From assembly GCA_001296005.1 (NCBI GenBank), contig LJHR01000040.1:1-34593 (forward strand): a DNA stretch of 34,593 nucleotides, read 5' to 3'. A model generated the notes under the pieces. It saw only the letters and a list, made by a program, of their open reading frames with translations, ran no database searches and had not been told where the DNA came from. The translations under genes and the position numbers were made by a program. Origin of the DNA: an alpha proteobacterium AAP38. GTDB lineage: Bacteria; Pseudomonadota; Alphaproteobacteria; Azospirillales; Azospirillaceae. Shown piece after piece: positions 6,357 to 12,971 of this stretch; position 1 is the first letter of the stretch; each line of letters starts with the position of its first letter.

Positions 6357-7688
6357 TCAGGACCGCACTCCCCGAGATCGCTTCGGCGGCAGGGCAGGGG
6401 GCTTGTCATCCCTGGTGGCGTCCCACTCGTAGAGGGGGGCATCGGGGTACAGCTCCTTGTATTGCTCGATTTTGACCAGACGGCGGGCCTCATAATCCGC
6501 ATCGTCTCGGCCCCACACTTCGACGGGAAGGAGGGGTGGCCCACAGTCGGTCAACAGGAAATCCGGGAACAGGACATCCTCTGTCGCGTCGTAGCGCAAC
6601 GGCTTCACAAAGGATCGCTGCTGCTCTACCAGGAATTGGGCCATGGTCAGCTCATAGGAACTCTCCACGGGTATCCATTGCTCGCTGATGGCCATGACGG
6701 CGCCGGCGTCAGCCTCAAGCCTGGTCCAACCATCCCTGGGCCTTTCTTCAATGCGAGCGTGGAAAAGACCGACCGCCCGTTCCCCTGGAAAAAGCGAGCC
6801 GGCTCTGAGGCGGCCAAAGACCGGGAACATGCGCGAGAGGCCGTCCAACAGCTTCAGGGATACCTCCAGATTGAGACGCTGATGCGCGAAGCCGTCGACC
6901 ACGATCCGATAGCCGGTGACGGTCTCTTTCACACCGCTGATTGTCCCGATCACCAGGATCAGGCGCCGCTCCTTTGGGGTGGATTCTGCATGGCGGCTAT
7001 CCAGCACCCTGGCATTTCGACGCGCCATGTCCGCGTAGTGGGGCTTAGGCATGTCACTGAACCCGAAAACGGCAACATCGTCGATCAGGTCACGAGATGC
7101 CTTCACCTTTCTTGCCGCCAGGACCAGATGATAGTGGACGACACCGCTATGCCTCTTCCCGGCCATTCCAGGCCGCCAGTGGTTCAGGTCAGCGGTTTGC
7201 CAGAGCAGATCCAGCGCGCCTCGCGTCGTCATCGCCGTCTGGGACCGGCGTCCTGTCGCTGGCGTGCCCGTAGGTGGCGGCGTCGCCGGCGCTTCATTGG
7301 GCTGCAGGTTCTGGCGCAGCGGCCGCCGTAGCTTCACCTTAAGCGTACCGTCGTCCAGCGTCTGAACTACGCTGATGTCATAGCCATCCAGGCCAGACGT
7401 CTCGCGCGGCAGCTCCCAGAACTCGCAATCAGTCGCGTGCGCAGGGCCAGTGTTGGGATAACGGCCCAGGTGGTAGGTTCCTCCCTTTTCCCGGCGGGAA
7501 ATATACAGCTTCGTGTCTGTGACGTCGGCGCCTTGGCAAAGGCAGAAGACTGCACCTTCGCCTTTGGCGCGGCCGTGATGCTCGACCATGGCCGCCGTGT
7601 ACGCGGCACTTTTCATCTTCCTGTCGGAACCGCTGAAGACCTGGCCGTCGGCAAATCGGACATCATAGGAAGTGCGGTCGGTCGACAT
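6357..7688 (-). CDS. DUF1173 family plasmid protein, 443 aa
   Basis: The start at 7688 (MSTDRTSYDV) is chosen because GGAGG lies 6 nt upstream; the upstream open stretch is AT-rich noncoding DNA. Residues ~46-92 contain FCLCQGADVTDTKLYIS and GPAHATDCEFWE, giving a possible metal-binding set C49, C51, H84 and C88. Residues 160-200 resemble the DUF1173 core (ALDLLWQTADLNHWRPGM). The C-terminal part holds FPDFLL (374-379) and VEVWG (389-393), spaced like the PD-(D/E)xK nuclease active site, although the final residue is W rather than K. The nuclease idea is an inference. DUF1173 proteins have no established function and are largely plasmid-borne. Confidence 0.75.
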   Translation of the reverse strand: MSTDRTSYDVRFADGQVFSGSDRKMKSAAYTAAMVEHHGRAKGEGAVFCLCQGADVTDTKLYISRREKGGTYHLGRYPNTGPAHATDCEFWELPRETSGLDGYDISVVQTLDDGTLKVKLRRPLRQNLQPNEAPATPPPTGTPATGRRSQTAMTTRGALDLLWQTADLNHWRPGMAGKRHSGVVHYHLVLAARKVKASRDLIDDVAVFGFSDMPKPHYADMARRNARVLDSRHAESTPKERRLILVIGTISGVKETVTGYRIVVDGFAHQRLNLEVSLKLLDGLSRMFPVFGRLRAGSLFPGERAVGLFHARIEERPRDGWTRLEADAGAVMAISEQWIPVESSYELTMAQFLVEQQRSFVKPLRYDATEDVLFPDFLLTDCGPPLLPVEVWGRDDADYEARRLVKIEQYKELYPDAPLYEWDATRDDKPPALPPKRSRGVRS

Positions 7689-7807
7689 GGCACGCCTCCG
7701 GGTGTGGGGAAACCTCGATATAGCATGGTTGAATCCAGAGTGGAATCTACCATCGGCTTCGCGCATCCGATCACAGCCAACAGAAGAGAAGAACAAAAAA
7801 GAAACAG

Positions 7808-7838
7808 ACTTTACGGTTTCCATAAAGTGTGGTGTATT
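7808..7838 (+). promoter_or_regulatory. Candidate parAB promoter with an overlapping inverted repeat
   Basis: TTTACG (7810-7815) and TGTATT (7833-7838), 17 bp apart, form a plausible sigma-70 promoter. An inverted repeat ACTTTA-N9-TAAAGT (7808-7828) overlaps the -35 box. As ParA carries its own DNA-binding domain, this repeat is a reasonable autoregulatory operator. The surrounding ~130 bp (7740-7870) are AT-rich compared with their neighbours. Confidence 0.4.
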
Positions 7839-7873
7839 TTGGACAAGAGATTGAGGCTTCGTGAGGGCTTATA

Positions 7874-8833
7874 ATGAACTACTCTGAATGCATCGGTCGC
7901 ATCCGCAAGCGTCGCGGTTGGACCCAGAAGCGGCTGGCTGGTCAGATCTCACGCCAAACTGACAGAAAGTACAATGACACCAGCATATCTCGCTGGGAGA
8001 AAGCCAGCGAGCCGGTTCCAGACGTTGTTCAGCGCTGGGTGGAAGGGGCATTGCGGGCACGGGTCATTACCTTTGCCAATCAGAAGGGCGGGGTGGCTAA
8101 GACCACCAGCGCGGTCAATATCGCCTACGCTCTCATGAAGGCCGGATACAAGATCCTGCTGGTCGATGGCGATCCGCAGTCAAATGCAACCATGGCCGTC
8201 GGCCTTGACCACGTCGACCTGGATGAGAAGCGGCTCACCATTCACGACGCGCTGTTTGAGGATCGGCGGCCGCCGCTGGCCGATGTGATCGTGACCACCG
8301 CGGACGGCTTGGATGTCCTGCCAGCGGGTCCCCGCCTCAGCCGTGCCGAGAAATCCTCTGCCGTGCTCCCCGGCGCGCCGATGAGGTTAAAGCTGGCCCT
8401 GGAGGGCGTACGAACAGATTACGATTACATCGTGATCGACTGCCCGCCCAACCTGGGCATTATGACCACCTCCGCGCTGGCAGCCGCGACGCACGTTTTG
8501 ATCCCCTGTAGCACGGGCCGGTTCGATCTATATGGCGTCGCCATGTTCCTGCCGGAGGTGGCCGAGGCCCAACAGTGGCTGAACAATGAGTTGAAGGTGC
8601 TGGGACTGCTGCCGACCCGCGTCAACGCCCAGCATCAGGTGGACCAAGCGCTGCTCCGGGAGATGAAGGAGGAGTACGGGGAACAAATGGAGGTTTTTGC
8701 GCCCGTACCTGCCGTCACAGACATGCAGAAGGCTTGGTACAATGGCAAGATTCCGCTGTCCGTCGTGCGCCGTGATCACCCGCTGGGAGTCTATCACGAT
8801 ATTGCCGCGCGTATCATTGAACTGACGGAGTAA
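7874..8833 (+). CDS. parA: Plasmid partition ATPase ParA with an N-terminal XRE-type HTH domain
   Basis: The 319-aa protein has a deviant Walker A box KGGVAKTT (71-78), an A' motif LLVDGDPQ (95-102) and a Walker B region YIVIDCPP (185-192), which define the ParA/MinD-type ATPase that drives plasmid segregation with ParB. Residues ~5-58 look like an XRE-type helix-turn-helix (RKRRGWTQKRLAGQIS, then SISRWEKASEPVP). ParA proteins with an N-terminal HTH usually repress their own operon. ATG 7874 is the only start that keeps the HTH; a weak GAGGG lies 8 nt before it. parB follows after a 5-nt gap, so the two form an operon. Confidence 0.92.
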   Translation: MNYSECIGRIRKRRGWTQKRLAGQISRQTDRKYNDTSISRWEKASEPVPDVVQRWVEGALRARVITFANQKGGVAKTTSAVNIAYALMKAGYKILLVDGDPQSNATMAVGLDHVDLDEKRLTIHDALFEDRRPPLADVIVTTADGLDVLPAGPRLSRAEKSSAVLPGAPMRLKLALEGVRTDYDYIVIDCPPNLGIMTTSALAAATHVLIPCSTGRFDLYGVAMFLPEVAEAQQWLNNELKVLGLLPTRVNAQHQVDQALLREMKEEYGEQMEVFAPVPAVTDMQKAWYNGKIPLSVVRRDHPLGVYHDIAARIIELTE

Positions 8834-8838
8834 CGGTG

Positions 8839-9789
8839 ATGGCTATCAAACTCAAGGCGGGAGGCCCTAAGCCTCGACCTCCTGTCTCTGGCACCGCTTC
8901 CGGTGTCTTTCGCAGTGATGCGCCGGGGCCGCGATTTCTGCAGGTCGATCTGGACCGGCTGACACCGAAGGCGGACCAGCCGAGACGCATGTTCGACGCC
9001 GAGACGCTGGAGCAGCTCGCCGACAGCATTCGGCGCGTCGGGTTGCTGCAACCGCCGCTGGTTCGCCCCCTGGATGAGCCCGGCACTTATGAGGTCGTCG
9101 CGGGCGAGCGGCGTTGGCGCGCTGCCAGGATGGCGGGGCTGACCGTCATTGATGTGTTCGTCACCACCGGCGATGCTGACGAGATCGCGCTGGTTGAGAA
9201 CATGCAGCGTCAGGACCTGCGCCCCATCGAGGAGGCCATAGCCGTTGGAGCCCTCATTGCCAAGCACGGGTACACCCACGAGGTGGCCGCCCGGGTGCTC
9301 AACCGCGGGCGGCAATGGGTCACCGATACGCTGGCACTCTTGACTCTGCCACCGAAGATCCAGCAAGAGGCGCTGGAGCATCCAGACGTCGCAGCGAACC
9401 TTCTCATCCAGATCGCCCGTATGGATCCAGGTCCGGTGCAAGAGCAGGCGTGGACATTGGCGAAGGCCGGTGAACTGACTGTCCGCGCTGCCCGGGCTCT
9501 GCGCCAGCCTACGCCTCGCCCGAAGGTACCCGCTACGCCGCCAGCTGCGCCAGCCCTGACGACGGCAGCACCGGTCGAGCCGATACCCTTGGGAAATCAG
9601 GTGGTTAATGTGGCTGCGTCGACAGAAGTCCCGCCAGCCTTTGAGCAGCAGCAGATCGTAACCTCCCGCACCATCAATCGCGCGGCCGAGCTGCTACGGG
9701 CGCGGTTCATCCGGCCCGGCCTCACGCAAGAGGAACGGCAGACCCTGATCGCTCTCAAAACTGAGATCGAACAGGCGTTGGCACGATAG
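8839..9789 (+). CDS. parB: Plasmid partition protein ParB
   Basis: The 316-aa protein has the ParB layout: an N-terminal Pro/Gly-rich arm (1-32), the CTP-binding boxes GERRWRA (89-95) and ENMQRQDL (120-127), then an HTH around residues 146-165 (HEVAARVLNRGRQWVTDTLA). A Pro/Ala-rich linker (~225-270) and a C-terminal dimerisation segment follow. It binds a centromere-like parS site and loads ParA. GGAG at 8827-8830 is 8 nt before ATG 8839, which is preferred to the GTG at 8836. No parS was proven; the palindromes at 2210, 3604 and 5224 are candidates. Confidence 0.92.
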   Translation: MAIKLKAGGPKPRPPVSGTASGVFRSDAPGPRFLQVDLDRLTPKADQPRRMFDAETLEQLADSIRRVGLLQPPLVRPLDEPGTYEVVAGERRWRAARMAGLTVIDVFVTTGDADEIALVENMQRQDLRPIEEAIAVGALIAKHGYTHEVAARVLNRGRQWVTDTLALLTLPPKIQQEALEHPDVAANLLIQIARMDPGPVQEQAWTLAKAGELTVRAARALRQPTPRPKVPATPPAAPALTTAAPVEPIPLGNQVVNVAASTEVPPAFEQQQIVTSRTINRAAELLRARFIRPGLTQEERQTLIALKTEIEQALAR

Positions 9790-9805
9790 AACTGGCACAC
9801 ATTGC

Positions 9806-9833
9806 GGCGTCTGTCTCGTCAGAGACTGACGCC
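9806..9833. terminator. Hairpin between convergent parB and the initiator gene
   Basis: GGCGTC-T-GTCTC-GTCA-GAGAC-T-GACGCC forms an 11-bp stem with one T-T mismatch and a 4-nt loop. It starts 16 bp after the parB stop and ends 1 bp before the stop of the convergent initiator gene. There is no clear U-tract on either side, so it may act as a weak bidirectional terminator or as an mRNA end-stabilising hairpin. Confidence 0.6.
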
Positions 9834-9834
9834 G

Positions 9835-10839
9835 TCATTGTAGACGACGAAGCCGCGCGTCATGGGCGACAGATGTCCAGACGTCAATTTCGTCAGGCCG
9901 CGATCCCAGCATCATCCGTGCCCAACCAGGCCCGTTCGCCACCTTCCACTTCCCAGGGTAACCGGGATAAGACCGGTTCGCTGCCAAGCACAGGATTGCC
10001 GCGATGGTGATCACCGGATGCCTGTCCTTAGCGGCGCCGATATCAGCCAACGGCACGCCGATTTGCCGCGCCAAATTCACCGTGGCCACGGCCAGCTCGT
10101 TCACGTTCGGATCCTCGGGGTCGTAGGCGCTCTCTTGCAGATGCCGAGCGAAATCCCAGCTCACTGCACAGAGCTGCTCGACTGCCCGCTGGTGTTCTGG
10201 TGTTTCCTTAACCTGCTGGGGCCGGAAACGCTGCCGAGAGGGTTTAGGAAGGGTGTCCTCGCCCAAGGTCGCTTCAACAGCTGGCGAGCGTGGTTCTACT
10301 TTTTTTAATGTTTGGTGAGAGTCTGTATTAAAGGGGATGTCATCCGTGACACCCCCCCGTGTCATATCCTTCTCACCTGACGTCAAAGTTCCACATTGCC
10401 GTGCGGTGCGCCGGCGTTCAAAGACCTCGTCAATACCGGCCACCATGTCATCCAGGTGCAGCCACAAGGGACGGAGGTCCCACCCATCCCCAGGAGACCG
10501 GTGACCTTCGTCGGTGAAATGCCGGAACAGATAGCCGCTCGCCTCCAACTCCCTTGCTGTGCGGACCACCTTGCTCCTGGACCAACCCGTGAGCTGACAC
10601 AGCAGGTCGCTACCCACGCCGGCCGCAGGCTTGGCGTTGGCCCAGGCTTGGCCACCTGCCAATTCGATCAGAATTCCCAGGAGGCGCACCTGCGCATCAC
10701 TGAAACTGGGCGTCAATTGGACCGCCCGAAGGGCCTGCCATTTCGCGTAGGGCTTGTCCAAGACAGCCTTTGCCGCCTGGGCAAGCACCTCCACGTAGCC
10801 GTCGGGGCGTCGACGGCCGTTTGTGTCAATTTCTTCCAT
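9835..10839 (-). CDS. RepC-like plasmid replication initiator, 334 aa
   Basis: The N-terminal domain (~30-125) has a winged-helix pattern with an HTH (LLCQLTGWSRSKVVRTAREL) ending in GDGWDLRPLWLHLDD, which resembles the '...gfDLsPL' segment after the winged helix of RepC initiators. A Lys/Pro-rich linker lies near residues 150-210. The C-terminal domain ends with YPGKWKVANGPGWARMMLG, comparable to the C-terminal 'sPGgyl...' region of RepC. Overall length is somewhat below the ~400 aa of typical RepC. ATG 10839 is preferred over 10848 because AGGGA lies 8 nt before it. The gene stands alone and convergent to parAB, unlike a repABC operon. The replication role is inferred from pattern and from the partition genes alongside. 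Confidence 0.55.
   Translation of the reverse strand: MEEIDTNGRRRPDGYVEVLAQAAKAVLDKPYAKWQALRAVQLTPSFSDAQVRLLGILIELAGGQAWANAKPAAGVGSDLLCQLTGWSRSKVVRTARELEASGYLFRHFTDEGHRSPGDGWDLRPLWLHLDDMVAGIDEVFERRRTARQCGTLTSGEKDMTRGGVTDDIPFNTDSHQTLKKVEPRSPAVEATLGEDTLPKPSRQRFRPQQVKETPEHQRAVEQLCAVSWDFARHLQESAYDPEDPNVNELAVATVNLARQIGVPLADIGAAKDRHPVITIAAILCLAANRSYPGYPGKWKVANGPGWARMMLGSRPDEIDVWTSVAHDARLRRLQ
10295..10364. other. AT-rich, repeat-bearing island inside the initiator gene (candidate oriV)
   Basis: Positions 10295-10333 are strikingly AT-rich (T-run 10300-10306, then TATTAAA) inside an otherwise GC-rich gene. They are followed by overlapping inverted repeats TGTCA-N4-TGACA (10338-10351) and TGACAC-C6-GTGTCA (10347-10364). 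In repABC plasmids the origin lies within repC in an AT-rich stretch, so this is a sensible origin candidate by analogy. The island encodes the linker between the two protein domains. Confidence 0.4.
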
Positions 10840-10864
10840 GATTGCCATCCCTGGCCGGGTCCGA

Positions 10865-10904
10865 GGCGGGCAAAGCTCCGCCGTGGCCGGAAGCCGGCAT
10901 TTTT
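10865..10904 (+). terminator. Two hairpins and a T-run antisense to the initiator leader (possible end of a copy-control RNA)
   Basis: On the plus strand, GGCGG-N8-CCGCC (10865-10882) is followed by GCCGG-AAG-CCGGC and ATTTTT (10886-10904). The second hairpin has the form of an intrinsic terminator pointing away from the initiator gene, 26-65 nt upstream of its start codon and on the opposite strand. There is no plus-strand gene for it to terminate, so an antisense RNA is a natural explanation. No confident promoter for such an RNA was found. Confidence 0.4.
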
Positions 10905-11000
10905 CGCTTGCTGTCAGGGAGGGTCCAAGCTACAAAGGAGGTGCGAAGTCGCTTTGAGTTTGGAGCCGCCCCTGACCCTTTGGGTTGGGGGTGTCTTCGT

Positions 11001-11222
11001 TTATGGGGTCTGCGCGTTGGCGCCTCCGTTCTTCGTTCCGCCGACAATCTCCTGAAGCAGATGCTCCACCGCGGCGCCGCGCGAACGCACGCCTCCTTGG
11101 GTCTCCTTCATCGTATCCAGAAGCTTGATCAGGTCAGGCCCGAGCATAACCTGCACCAGCGTCTTTCCTTCGGCCTTCTTCTGCTGATAGGCGAGACGTT
11201 TCATATTGGGAGTGGCGGCCAT
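11001..11222 (-). CDS. Small ribbon-helix-helix-like DNA-binding protein, 73 aa
   Basis: ATG 11222 (MAATPNMKRL) has AGGA 6 nt upstream. Residues ~21-60 fit a ribbon-helix-helix fold: a strand KTLVQVMLG, helix 1 PDLIKLLDTMKE, a turn with GGVRSRG and helix 2 AAVEHLLQEIV. Such proteins bind DNA as dimers through the strand and commonly control their own promoters or plasmid partition/copy genes. Two tandem 14-bp repeats lie directly before the start codon. The gene sits ~160 bp upstream of the initiator gene on the same strand, so a role in copy control is possible but unproven. A longer upstream reading frame exists but has no start signal. Confidence 0.65.
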   Translation of the reverse strand: MAATPNMKRLAYQQKKAEGKTLVQVMLGPDLIKLLDTMKETQGGVRSRGAAVEHLLQEIVGGTKNGGANAQTP

Positions 11223-11225
11223 GCG

Positions 11226-11254
11226 AGGTCCTATAGTCCAAGGTCCTATAGTCC
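11226..11254. repeat. Two tandem 14-bp repeats before the ribbon-helix-helix gene
   Basis: AGGTCCTATAGTCC occurs at 11226-11239 and again at 11241-11254, a period of 15 bp. The first copy overlaps the ribosome-binding site of the 73-aa gene. This is a likely operator for the encoded protein. The rest of the gap up to 11520 shows no gene. Confidence 0.6.
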
Positions 11255-11520
11255 TGTTGCTACCAACGCTTATCCGCGCGCAAGGACTTTCTGCAGATCG
11301 GGGGATATTTTCCCATAGGCGGTTCCAAAATGGCGGAATTGCAGCCAGATTCCGGCAGTGAGCCGCCCCTTTGGTAGCCACTACGCCTAGAATCGGCAGA
11401 GCTAGATGTTGTGCTTGCTGTGACTCGGAGCGGCCACCGTGCTCCGGCCCAACGGGTATGGCAGTGCTTGCGCCCACGCCTTTGAAAGCGACCGATGGTT
11501 CTTCCCATCGAATGAGGCAA

Positions 11521-11826
11521 TTAGCGAACATTGCTCACCTCGAATGCTGAGACGGACAATGCCGCGGCGCGCTCAGCGAAGGTGCGGTGCTGCGCGGCAC
11601 GTAGTTCCGAGAGGTATGCGGGGCGAATTGTGGCGCATATCGCTGCAATATCAATTGGTTCCCAAACACTCCTAATGTCATACCTGACCAAACCGCGACC
11701 GTAGATCAGCCACCAGGCCTTACCAACCGGTCTCCAAACGCGCAGGACGAACGTATCTAGGTCAGGATGCCGTCCGAGCTCGAAGCGATAGCCATGATAG
11801 GTTGGAGCCAGAGCGAACCGTGTCAT
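11521..11826 (-). CDS. Hypothetical protein, 101 aa, coupled to the XRE regulator
   Basis: ATG 11826 has a strong GGAGG 6 nt upstream and overlaps the stop of the XRE gene by ATGA, so translation is probably coupled. The N-terminal half is rich in aromatic and basic residues in alternating strands (YHGYRFELGRHPDLDTFVLR, VGKAWWLIYGRGLVRYD), suggesting a small beta-rich domain. The C-terminal half is helical (SELRAAQHRTFAERAAALS). No signal peptide or known family is recognised. The pairing with an XRE repressor resembles toxin-antitoxin or regulator/partner cassettes, but nothing in the sequence proves that. Confidence 0.65.
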   Translation of the reverse strand: MTRFALAPTYHGYRFELGRHPDLDTFVLRVWRPVGKAWWLIYGRGLVRYDIRSVWEPIDIAAICATIRPAYLSELRAAQHRTFAERAAALSVSAFEVSNVR

Positions 11827-12203
11827 GCCGCGCCTCCCGCTTCTGCATGAGGTCGGCCATCGAAGGCGACGTTCTGAATACGGGCGGCGGTTACGCGCAC
11901 AAGGGCCAGATGACTATCGATCAGCTCCTCAGGGAGCGCAGATACGGCATCGATAAGAGCGTGGCGACGATCGCCCGCCATGCTGTCCGGCAAGCCCTCG
12001 AACAAGTAGCCCACTGAAACTTTCAGAGTGCGGGCAATGTTGACGAGTTCGGCCGCACTCAGCCTCCGGATGCCGCTCTCATACTTATAGATCTGCTGCC
12101 TGGATACGCCAAGGCACTGGGCGACGACGGCTTGGCCAAGCCCCAGCACCTTGCGGCGCTCGGCCATCCTTCTGCCGATATGTTTCTCGATATACCCCAC
12201 CAT
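11823..12203 (-). CDS. XRE-family transcriptional regulator, 126 aa
   Basis: Residues ~8-65 form a Cro/CI-type HTH: HIGRRMAERRKVLGLGQAVV, then CLGVSRQQIYKYESGIRRLS and AAELVNIARTLKVSVGYLFE. This is the standard five-helix arrangement ending in 'yLFeG'. The C-terminal ~55 residues are helical and may dimerise. The start at 12203 keeps helix 1 complete; its ribosome site is weak. The gene faces the GATATC repeat region at 12292-12368, which is its likely operator, and it is coupled by ATGA to the 101-aa gene downstream. Confidence 0.85.
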   Translation of the reverse strand: MVGYIEKHIGRRMAERRKVLGLGQAVVAQCLGVSRQQIYKYESGIRRLSAAELVNIARTLKVSVGYLFEGLPDSMAGDRRHALIDAVSALPEELIDSHLALVRVTAARIQNVAFDGRPHAEAGGAA

Positions 12204-12291
12204 AGCACTGCGGCCCCCGGATACACCGCATCGACCATAAACGCGGTTTTTCAGAATATCTAGTGTTTCTGAGCCATTAATGACTGAAACA

Positions 12292-12368
12292 GATATCTAT
12301 ATCGATATCTATACCGGTATCTAATAGATACCGGTATAGATATCCATACAGTCAAAGTAATCGATATC
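12292..12368. promoter_or_regulatory. GATATC repeat array containing a 41-bp perfect palindrome
   Basis: GATATCTATACCGGTATCT (12304-12322) is followed by AAT and its exact reverse complement (12326-12344). A further GATATCTATATC lies directly before it (12292-12303) and another GATATC at 12363. The region is much more AT-rich than the flanking genes. It lies between the divergent XRE gene (12203) and the small plus-strand gene (12430), so it is probably an operator for the XRE protein. An iteron or origin function is an alternative. Confidence 0.65.
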
Positions 12369-12429
12369 TGGATGGATATACTGATGGATACCGCCTTGAC
12401 AAAGGGAGGCCTCTCCGCGACAAGGCGCG

Positions 12430-12615
12430 ATGGCGCCGAAGAAGAAATATACTGAAACCCAGCTTGTGCGGTTCCTTGAGGGGACTTTGACGCACATTGA
12501 TGGTCTTTGTGCCAGAGTTGAATCCCGCGCCGACTTCATTCGACTGGCCGTGGATAAAGAAATCCGGCATCGTGAAAGTCTGGCCAAGAAAAAATCGGCA
12601 CCGTCGGAGAATTAG
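12430..12615 (+). CDS. Small ribbon-helix-helix-like protein, 61 aa
   Basis: ATG 12430 (MAPKKKYTET) has AAGG 4 nt before it, a modest ribosome site. The sequence LVRFLEGTLTHIDGLCARVE followed by SRADFIRLAVDKEIRHRESL matches the ribbon-helix-helix pattern (strand, helix with 'iD', an 'sRadFIR.Av' turn and helix). The ends are basic. It is divergent from the XRE gene across the palindromic array and overlaps the convergent exported protein by 4 bp. It is a likely DNA-binding regulator; whether it acts on the array or on transfer genes is unknown. Confidence 0.55.
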   Translation: MAPKKKYTETQLVRFLEGTLTHIDGLCARVESRADFIRLAVDKEIRHRESLAKKKSAPSEN

Positions 12616-12971
12616 GGGCGGGCCGCCCCGGTTGGTCGGTTGCATTTGTGGACTTTCGTGCTGGCGGCCGTATGAGTGCTTACCTCGGTCACGGCAAAGG
12701 TGGATTTTTCCAGGTCCAAAACTAGGATGTAATAGAGGGGGCGACCATCAAGGCGCCCCGCCATAACCAGTCCGGGCTTAGCATCCAACACCACAGGTAG
12801 GTTGACGGAGTTCTTGTTGTAGCCAATGGTGGCATTCGCGGATTGGACGTCGATGGTCCAATCCTGGCATTGCCAACTGGTTGTCGGCGGACTCTCCGCT
12901 GCGGTCGCTGCGGCTGTCTGACTGATCGCCAGCGCGAGCGCAACACCTATCACTGCTTTACGATGGTGCAT
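12612..12971 (-). CDS. Exported hypothetical protein, 119 aa, after the lytic transglycosylase
   Basis: ATG 12971 has GGAGG 8 nt upstream and overlaps the transglycosylase gene by 14 bp. Residues ~1-25 are a signal peptide (HHRKAVIGVALALAISQTAA) with likely cleavage near ATA-AES. The mature part has two cysteines (WQCQDW and VHKCNR) and a beta-rich core (KPGLVMAGRLDGRPLYYILV). I recognise no family. Its place beside a transglycosylase at the edge of a transfer operon suggests a periplasmic role in conjugation. Confidence 0.65.
   Translation of the reverse strand: MHHRKAVIGVALALAISQTAAATAAESPPTTSWQCQDWTIDVQSANATIGYNKNSVNLPVVLDAKPGLVMAGRLDGRPLYYILVLDLEKSTFAVTEVSTHTAASTKVHKCNRPTGAARP

Noticed and set aside
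6297-7331. Plus-strand open frame of 344 codons opposite the DUF1173 gene
   Set aside because: It is a shadow of DUF1173, which has a good start signal and family pattern; the antisense product has shadow-type composition.
7839-7875. TTGGAC and TATAAT as a parA promoter
   Set aside because: The spacer is 25 bp and the TATAAT overlaps the start codon, so the TTTACG/TGTATT pair upstream is preferred.
12321-12645. Minus-strand open frames of 88-97 codons crossing the palindromic array
   Set aside because: They read through the inverted repeats and are antisense to a small ribbon-helix-helix-like gene; no start signals.
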